Shown: piece after piece, positions 35,059 through 39,651 of the stretch
Numbering within the stretch: position 1 is the stretch's first letter
Layout: the number at the start of each line of letters is the position of its first letter
NCBI RefSeq assembly: GCF_000397065.2
Contig: NZ_KE007306.1
Coordinates: 484,623-524,273, forward strand
Origin: Marinobacter lipolyticus SM19
GTDB taxonomy: Bacteria; Pseudomonadota; Gammaproteobacteria; Pseudomonadales; Oleiphilaceae
Direction: 5' to 3'
Length of the DNA: 39,651 nucleotides
Translations under genes and position numbers: made by a program
Notes under the pieces: model-generated
Database searches by the model: none
What the model saw: only the letters and a program-made list of their open reading frames with translations
Told to the model about the DNA's origin: nothing

Positions 35059-35810
35059 TGGGGCGCACCTTCTTCGGCTGCCACGGGCTCATCGGTTGCC
35101 TCTGTGTCCTGATGCTCCAGCCAGAAGAACCCAATAGCGCCACCCGCTAATGCTCCCACGACCACATGGGTATTCGGGGGCAACCACCGCCAGGCAGCCA
35201 GCGACGCCAGCCCGGCTATCGTCCAGGCCACCAGCACTCGCGGAGATTTTTTGCCCCCAAGGGCCATCGCCAGCAGGAAGCAGCCGAGGACCATGTCCAG
35301 CCCCAGACTCTTGGGATCCTGTAGCAGACCGCCAAAGTAGACGCCCAACCAGGTTCCCAATATCCAGGCCAGCCACAGCACCAGGCCGCCCCCCAGAATC
35401 ACTTCCAGGTTGTGCTTGCCATTCTGGTAATCCTGAGCCGATACGGCCCAGTTGGCGTCGGTCAGCAAGAGCAGCAGACCGTAACGCCTACCCGGCGAGA
35501 CATCCTTCAACATTGGATACAGGGAGGCCCCCATCAACAGATGACGGGAATTGATTGCAAACACCACGGCGATCAACGGCAGAACCGACACCTGGTTACC
35601 CCACATATCTATCGCCGCAAACTGGGAGGCCCCGGCGAACACCGTGATGCTCATCAATATGGCGTCCAGTGGCGGCAGGCCTTTTTGTGTGGCGGCCAAA
35701 CCAAAGGCAGCACCAAACGCCACCACAAACAAGGAGATGGGAAGCAGACGGAAAAACTCCAGCCGCACTTTACGCGGCTGGAGTTTATAAGAATAGGAAG
35801 CGACAGACAT
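35055..35810 (-). CDS. azlC: Branched-chain amino acid exporter large subunit AzlC
   Basis: A 251-residue membrane protein of the AzlC/YgaZ family. Characteristic blocks are ITVFAGASQFAAIDMWG, NSRHLLMGASLYPML and LLLTDANWAVS, with about five to six helices. The C-terminus after residue 230 is acidic. The start at 35810 lacks a clear ribosome site, and codons 9-20 form a perfect 13-bp hairpin followed by TTTTTC (see 35754-35786). So the true start or its control may differ. It is followed by azlD with overlap. Confidence 0.93.
   Translation of the reverse strand: MSVASYSYKLQPRKVRLEFFRLLPISLFVVAFGAAFGLAATQKGLPPLDAILMSITVFAGASQFAAIDMWGNQVSVLPLIAVVFAINSRHLLMGASLYPMLKDVSPGRRYGLLLLLTDANWAVSAQDYQNGKHNLEVILGGGLVLWLAWILGTWLGVYFGGLLQDPKSLGLDMVLGCFLLAMALGGKKSPRVLVAWTIAGLASLAAWRWLPPNTHVVVGALAGGAIGFFWLEHQDTEATDEPVAAEEGAPQ
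35754..35786 (-). terminator. Terminator-like hairpin inside the start of azlC
   Basis: On the minus strand AAACTCCAGCCGC (35786-35774) and GCGGCTGGAGTTT (35766-35754) form a perfect 13-bp stem with a 7-nt loop. TTTTT ends at 35752, so an RNA would carry a GC-rich stem and a U5 tract, as in an intrinsic terminator. It covers codons 9-19 of azlC. It may end transcripts from the upstream two-TM gene or act as an attenuator. Confidence 0.6.
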
Positions 35811-35880
35811 CAGAGGAAACTAAGGCAGATCCCCCAACATGCGTATAGGTAAATGCCGAAGTACTCGTTTGATACCGTGG

Positions 35881-36423
35881 TTAATGCACCACGTGAATCT
35901 TGCCATCGGCCCCGGCCAGCGGGTTGTTAAAACTGCTGCCTTCGCCCTGCAGTTCCGCTTCCGGATGATTCAGAGCCATCAGCTCTTCCATTTGTGACAC
36001 GTGCTTCTTCGGCACATCGACCATGACCAGATACCGGCCCGCTTCGATATCGCCGTGGAACTTCCGTATCCGGTAATTCTCGGTACTGATACCACCGAAG
36101 CCGCCCAACCAGCCGCCAGCGATAATCGCAAATGCCCCCATGGCGACGTAGGCTGCCATCGGCCATTCAAGGCCGCCCCAAAGCGCCAGTGGAACGACAA
36201 AAAACAGGGCGAACAATGCCCCAATCAGCATTCCACGCTCGACAAACCTCGGCAGGTCAGTCTTATCCAGCACACTGGCGGAGTGCAGACGATGGGTGTA
36301 AAGACCTGCTTCATCCTTACTGACGATGTGAAATCGCCAATCCGTGACGCCACGTTGGTGGAGGTCATCGGAGATATTCTGCACACTGTCGATGGAATCC
36401 ACCAGATAGAATAGCCGTTTCAT
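35881..36423 (-). CDS. Two-TM protein of unknown function
   Basis: A 180-residue protein starting at 36423 with a good ribosome site (AAGGGGGAATT). A soluble N-terminal part (KRLFYLVDSIDSVQNISDDL, with RFHIVSKDEAGLY) is followed by two hydrophobic helices (about 64-86 and 91-112), ending in Gly-rich GGWLGGFGG. It then has a short soluble tail with ENYRIRKFHGDIEAGRYLVM. By recollection it resembles a Pseudomonas protein annotated as NAD/FAD-utilising, a name I would not trust. It could be a small membrane-associated regulator. A TATAAT lies at 36469-36474 on its strand. Confidence 0.8.
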   Translation of the reverse strand: MKRLFYLVDSIDSVQNISDDLHQRGVTDWRFHIVSKDEAGLYTHRLHSASVLDKTDLPRFVERGMLIGALFALFFVVPLALWGGLEWPMAAYVAMGAFAIIAGGWLGGFGGISTENYRIRKFHGDIEAGRYLVMVDVPKKHVSQMEELMALNHPEAELQGEGSSFNNPLAGADGKIHVVH

Positions 36424-37027
36424 AATTCCCCCTTCACTTATCACAGGTGGAAAGAAAGCTACGCCTTGATTATAAAACAACCAACCCGACTTCCTCGGCT
36501 TTGCTCAAATCGATTCAGGATAAGCAGATTCCTTATATTGCAAATTCCTCTAACGGCGTTTTTTCCACTCAACACAAAACCTTGTGAAGATCCTTTCGTG
36601 ATGCATTCCGCTGAAATCAAAATAGAAGTTGACGTTTACGTCAAAAGAAATTAGTTTGTTTTTCGTCCAGCCCCAAAAGGGCCCTCCCAACAGGGAAAAC
36701 GGACACTTGAAATCAAACCGCCGGCCAAAAGCCGGACGACAAGAACAAGACAGCCACTCATGCCGCGATCCGGCGAGTTGGAAGAGGATTTCAACATGTT
36801 CAATTCCGCACTTTCAGCGGACAAACCTCTCCTGCACGCGCAGCCAGAACCTTCCCCGGTTCCCGGCAGTTCCCCCTGTAACGCTCAGCTCAACCCTGTA
36901 AACGCTGCCAATCCAAGACATGACCTGGCATCAACAAATCGCAAGCGCTGCTGTCTAACCCATAACAAAACCGGTTGCCGCAGACCCCACAAGGGTAGCG
37001 ACAGCCTTCAAAGAGAGGTGAAACGCC
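36424..37027. other. Intergenic region upstream of leucine dehydrogenase
   Basis: About 600 bp between divergent genes. It contains a TATAAT (minus, 36469-36474) for the two-TM gene, the palindrome at 36629-36644, a small hairpin CCGGC-CAAAA-GCCGG (36721-36735) and a long apparent leader before the dehydrogenase. A 99-codon frame (36760-37059) overlapping the dehydrogenase start is not convincingly protein-like. Nothing else was recognised. Confidence 0.6.
36629..36644 (+). promoter_or_regulatory. LiuR-like palindromic operator
   Basis: TTGACGTTTACGTCAA is an inverted repeat with 7-bp perfect arms and a TT centre. It resembles, as I recall it, the site of LiuR, a MerR-family regulator of branched-chain amino acid breakdown. 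It lies about 385 nt upstream of leucine dehydrogenase, the pathway's entry enzyme. No liuR gene is in the window. The regulator is inferred from sequence and target. Confidence 0.5.
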
Positions 37028-38128
37028 ATGAACGTATTCAGCCATCCCGAGTTCGATAACCACGAACACCTGTCCTTCTTCTGCGACCCGGAAACAGGAC
37101 TGAAAGCCATTGTTGCCATTCACAACACTTCCCGGGGCCCGGCTCTGGGAGGCTGCCGTATGTTTCCGTATGCCTCCGACGAGGAAGCCGTGTGGGATGT
37201 TCTGCGCCTGTCGAAGGGAATGACCTACAAGTCCGCCCTCGCCAACCTCGACCTGGGAGGTGGCAAGTCCGTCATCATCGGTGATCCGCGCAAAGAAAAG
37301 ACCGAAGCGCTGTTGGAGGCCATGGGCCGCCACCTGGAAAGCCTGGGCGGTCAATACATCGCGGCCGAGGATTCCGGCACCAGTGTGCCCGATCTGAAAA
37401 TCATGGGCAGGCACACCCGCCACGTGGCAGGGATCTCGCAGCACATTGGGTTCGATGGCAAGCCCAGCAACGGCGATCCTTCACCGGCTACCGCCTACGG
37501 CACCTTCATCGGCCTGAAAGCGGCCGTCAGCCACAAGCTTGGTCGCTCCGATCTCAATGGTCTGAAGGTTGCAATCCAGGGCATCGGAAACGTGGGCTTT
37601 CGCCTCGCGCGGCACCTGAAGGAGGCCGGCGCCGAGCTGTGGGTCTACGACATCCACGCGGACAACATGCAAAGAGCTATTGACGAGTTGGGGGCCAAGC
37701 CAGCTTCCGCAGAGGACATCCTGTTCCTGCCGGTGGATGTCATCGCCCCTTGCGCCATGGGTGCGGTACTGAACGACGAAAGTATTCCACAAATCAAGGC
37801 CCCAGTGGTCGCTGGCGCCGCCAACAACCTGCTGGAACGCCCGGACCACGATCAGGCGCTGATGGACCGCGGCATTCTCTATGCCCCGGATTTCGCCATC
37901 AATGCCGGCGGCATCATCGATGTGTCCTACGAGCGAACCGGCGCGCCCCCCGAGAAGGTCCGCGCCCACGTGGACACAATCGGCGACACACTGAACGAGA
38001 TCTTTACCCGCTCCGACCGTAGCGGCAGGCCCACCGGGGCTATTGCCAACGAACTGGCGGAAGAGCGGTTCCACAAGCACACCGCCCGCGTCGACGCGAT
38101 GCAGGAACGTATGGCCCATGCCGGATAG
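37028..38128 (+). CDS. ldh: Leucine dehydrogenase (Glu/Leu/Phe/Val dehydrogenase family)
   Basis: A 366-residue NAD-dependent dehydrogenase that deaminates leucine, valine and isoleucine to 2-oxo acids. The Gly-rich substrate segment [10 protein letters not shown] is at 37-46, the catalytic lysines are Lys68 (GMTYKSALA) and Lys80 (DLGGGKSVI), the same numbers as in the Bacillus enzyme, and the NAD fold starts at about 179 ([13 protein letters not shown]). The ribosome site is GAGAGGTGAAACGCC. A palindrome like that of LiuR lies far upstream. The neighbouring NSS transporter may supply the substrate. Confidence 0.94.
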   Translation: MNVFSHPEFDNHEHLSFFCDPETGLKAIVAIHNTSRGPALGGCRMFPYASDEEAVWDVLRLSKGMTYKSALANLDLGGGKSVIIGDPRKEKTEALLEAMGRHLESLGGQYIAAEDSGTSVPDLKIMGRHTRHVAGISQHIGFDGKPSNGDPSPATAYGTFIGLKAAVSHKLGRSDLNGLKVAIQGIGNVGFRLARHLKEAGAELWVYDIHADNMQRAIDELGAKPASAEDILFLPVDVIAPCAMGAVLNDESIPQIKAPVVAGAANNLLERPDHDQALMDRGILYAPDFAINAGGIIDVSYERTGAPPEKVRAHVDTIGDTLNEIFTRSDRSGRPTGAIANELAEERFHKHTARVDAMQERMAHAG

Positions 38129-38148
38129 CAAACCGGGGCCATGTCTTT

Positions 38149-38173
38149 GAGGCCGCGAACCATTCGCGGCCTC
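38149..38173. terminator. Stem-loop between leucine dehydrogenase and the NSS transporter
   Basis: GAGGCCGCGAA (38149-38159) and TTCGCGGCCTC (38163-38173) form an 11-bp perfect stem with loop CCA. No T-run follows, so it could limit read-through only partly, or stabilise the 3' end of the dehydrogenase mRNA. Confidence 0.5.
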
Positions 38174-38213
38174 TGCTTCCCCAACAAAAACAAGTACCAA
38201 GCAGGAGACAGCT

Positions 38214-39626
38214 ATGTCTGTAACACAATCAGGTTCTGCCACCTATTCCGGTGAGCTCGAAGGTTCCAACGCCAAACGAGGTCTCTGGTCATCGCGCCTT
38301 GCCTTTATCCTCGCTGCCACCGGTTCTGCCGTTGGCCTCGGTAATATCTGGAAATTCCCCTATGTAACGGGTGAGAACGGCGGCGGCGCCTTCGTTCTCG
38401 TGTATCTTCTCTGTATCGCCATAGTGGGCATCCCCATCATGATGGCAGAAGTCATGATCGGTCGGCGCGGCGGCCACAGCCCGGTAAACAGCCTGCGCGC
38501 AATTACCCAACGGGATGGCCTTAAACCCGCCTGGAAACTGATCGGTGCTGTGGGTGTTCTTGCAGGTTTCCTGATTCTCTCGTTCTATTCTGTTATTGGC
38601 GGCTGGGCCATTTCCTATGTAGGAACCACTGCCAGCGGCCAGCTCGCCGGGCAATCTGCCGACGCTGTCGGCGCTATCTTCTCCGGCCTGCTCAGTAGTC
38701 CGGCAACCTTGCTGGCGTGGCACACCCTGTTCATGGCTCTGGTCATGGTTGTGGTTGCGCGGGGCGTGCGCGCGGGGCTGGAGCGCGCCGTCAGTATCCT
38801 GATGCCCGCACTGTTCGTGTTGTTGCTGATTGTGGTGGGCTACGCCATGACCACCGGCTACTTCGGCCAGGCTGCCGCCTTCCTGTTCCAGCCGGATTTC
38901 TCCAAACTGACCACCTCCGGCATCCTGGTGGCCCTCGGACACGCGTTCTTCACCCTGAGCCTGGGTATGGCCGTGATGATGGCTTACGGCTCCTATCTGC
39001 CCAAGAATATCTCCATCGCAAAGACCTCGATCACCGTATCGGTAATCGACACCGGTGTGGCCCTTCTTGCCGGCCTGGCGATATTCCCGATCGTCTTCGC
39101 CAATGGCCTTGAGCCGGGCGCAGGCCCCGGCCTGATCTTCCAGACCCTGCCACTGGCGTTCGGCCAGATGCCCATGGGTTCGCTGTTTGGCACCCTGTTC
39201 TTCGTACTGCTGATTTTCGCTGCCTGGACATCCGGCATTTCCCTTCTGGAGCCCATCGTGGAGTGGCTCGAAGAAAAGAAAGGCATGAATCGTGTGGTCA
39301 GCACTCTGGGCGCAGGCTTTGTCTGCTGGGCGCTCGGCATTGCTTCGATCCTGTCCCTGAACCTGTGGGCCGACTTCGATCCCCTTGGCTTTGTACCGAT
39401 GCTGGAAGGCAAGACCATCTTCGACCTTCTGGACTTCTTTACCGCCAATATCCTGCTGCCGCTGGGCGGACTTCTGGTTGCCCTGTTCGCCGGCTGGGTG
39501 ATGTCGCGCAAGGCCATGGAGAACGAACTGGCACTGTCACCCGCCATGTTCAACCTGTGGTTCGTCATCGTCCGTTTTGTGACCCCGGTCGCGGTCGCGG
39601 TGGTATTTATCTACAACCTGCTGTAA
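38214..39626 (+). CDS. Sodium-dependent NSS-family transporter
   Basis: A 470-residue polytopic membrane protein of the neurotransmitter:sodium symporter family. The hallmark GSAVGLGNIWKFPY in helix 1 and the following GGGAFVLVYLLC are present, with about 11 to 12 helices in total. Bacterial members such as LeuT and Tyt1 import amino acids with Na+. It lies 85 nt after leucine dehydrogenase, with the ribosome site GCAGGAGACAGCT, and may import branched-chain or other amino acids for it. The sodium gradient could come from the Mrp antiporter encoded upstream. Substrate is not readable from sequence. Confidence 0.93.
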   Translation: MSVTQSGSATYSGELEGSNAKRGLWSSRLAFILAATGSAVGLGNIWKFPYVTGENGGGAFVLVYLLCIAIVGIPIMMAEVMIGRRGGHSPVNSLRAITQRDGLKPAWKLIGAVGVLAGFLILSFYSVIGGWAISYVGTTASGQLAGQSADAVGAIFSGLLSSPATLLAWHTLFMALVMVVVARGVRAGLERAVSILMPALFVLLLIVVGYAMTTGYFGQAAAFLFQPDFSKLTTSGILVALGHAFFTLSLGMAVMMAYGSYLPKNISIAKTSITVSVIDTGVALLAGLAIFPIVFANGLEPGAGPGLIFQTLPLAFGQMPMGSLFGTLFFVLLIFAAWTSGISLLEPIVEWLEEKKGMNRVVSTLGAGFVCWALGIASILSLNLWADFDPLGFVPMLEGKTIFDLLDFFTANILLPLGGLLVALFAGWVMSRKAMENELALSPAMFNLWFVIVRFVTPVAVAVVFIYNLL

Positions 39627-39634
39627 CCCTGCGA

Positions 39635-39651
39635 GGGGGGGGGGGGGGGGG
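39635..39651. other. 17-nt G homopolymer at the window end
   Basis: Seventeen consecutive G follow GCGA directly after the transporter gene and run to the end. It is most likely an assembly or sequencing artefact at a contig edge. Confidence 0.7.

Noticed and set aside
36760..37059. 99-codon ORF overlapping the start of leucine dehydrogenase
   Set aside because: Composition is rich in Pro, Cys, Arg and Asn with no recognisable fold, and it overlaps a well-supported start. An inner ATG at 36796 has GAAGAGG upstream, so a leader peptide is not fully excluded.

Overview
The window looks like chromosomal DNA from a marine, hydrocarbon-using gammaproteobacterium, most likely Marinobacter or a close relative. 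The evidence is an AlkB alkane hydroxylase with nearby beta-oxidation genes, a six-gene Mrp Na+/H+ antiporter with fused A and B subunits, a sodium-coupled NSS transporter, several Tat-exported phosphatases, and moderately GC-rich, tightly packed operons. The genus is an inference from gene content. No rRNA, tRNA, CRISPR array, transposase or prophage gene was found.

Layout. 1-2035 (-) is the N-terminal part of a Tat-dependent PhoX phosphatase that runs off the left edge, preceded by two tandem Pho-box-like sites. 2224-2913 (-) holds an acidic repeat lipoprotein and a small Rof-like protein. 3094-8706 is the alkane/fatty-acid block: alkB (+), then a crotonase and a large acyl-CoA dehydrogenase in a coupled operon (-), then a GlxA-type AraC regulator (+) and a 54-residue ORF. 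The acyl-CoA dehydrogenase/crotonase operon is bracketed by two copies of an elaborate inverted-repeat element, with a near-identical 26-nt core but largely different, self-complementary arms. 8876-10930 (-) is fadH. 11337-17149 (+) is mrpA/B-C-D-E-F-G. 17230-19319 (+) holds ppnP and an AlkK-like acyl-CoA ligase. 19423-22600 (-) is a phoD plus DUF839/PhoX-like phosphatase operon, both predicted Tat-exported lipoproteins. 22765-25715 (-) carries dadA, a SUI1/YciH protein, a DUF4136 lipoprotein and a YigZ/IMPACT protein. 25730-28312 is a CpxRA-like two-component system divergent from a Spy/CpxP-like periplasmic protein. 28370-30287 (+) holds a large GNAT-type acyltransferase and an unknown membrane-anchored protein. 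30284-32469 (-) is the NAD salvage pair (nicotinamidase, nicotinate phosphoribosyltransferase) plus dodecin. 32581-36423 holds a DUF3750-like protein, an unusual EF-hand-like protein, the AzlCD exporter and a two-TM unknown. 37028-39626 (+) is leucine dehydrogenase and an NSS transporter. The window ends in 17 consecutive G.

How the parts fit together. AlkB makes 1-alkanols; the acyl-CoA ligase, acyl-CoA dehydrogenase, crotonase and FadH supply activation and beta-oxidation of the resulting (including unsaturated) acids. The Mrp complex would maintain the sodium gradient that drives the NSS symporter. Leucine dehydrogenase, preceded by a LiuR-like palindrome, and AzlCD form a branched-chain amino acid theme. 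PhoX, PhoD and the DUF839 protein form a phosphate-scavenging theme, with Pho-box-like sites in front of both loci.

The most unusual signals are the paired core-plus-covarying-arms elements at 4454-4547 and 7310-7413, a terminator-like hairpin embedded in the first codons of azlC, the tandem Pho-box phasing before phoX, and the exact 40-residue repeat in the small acidic lipoprotein.
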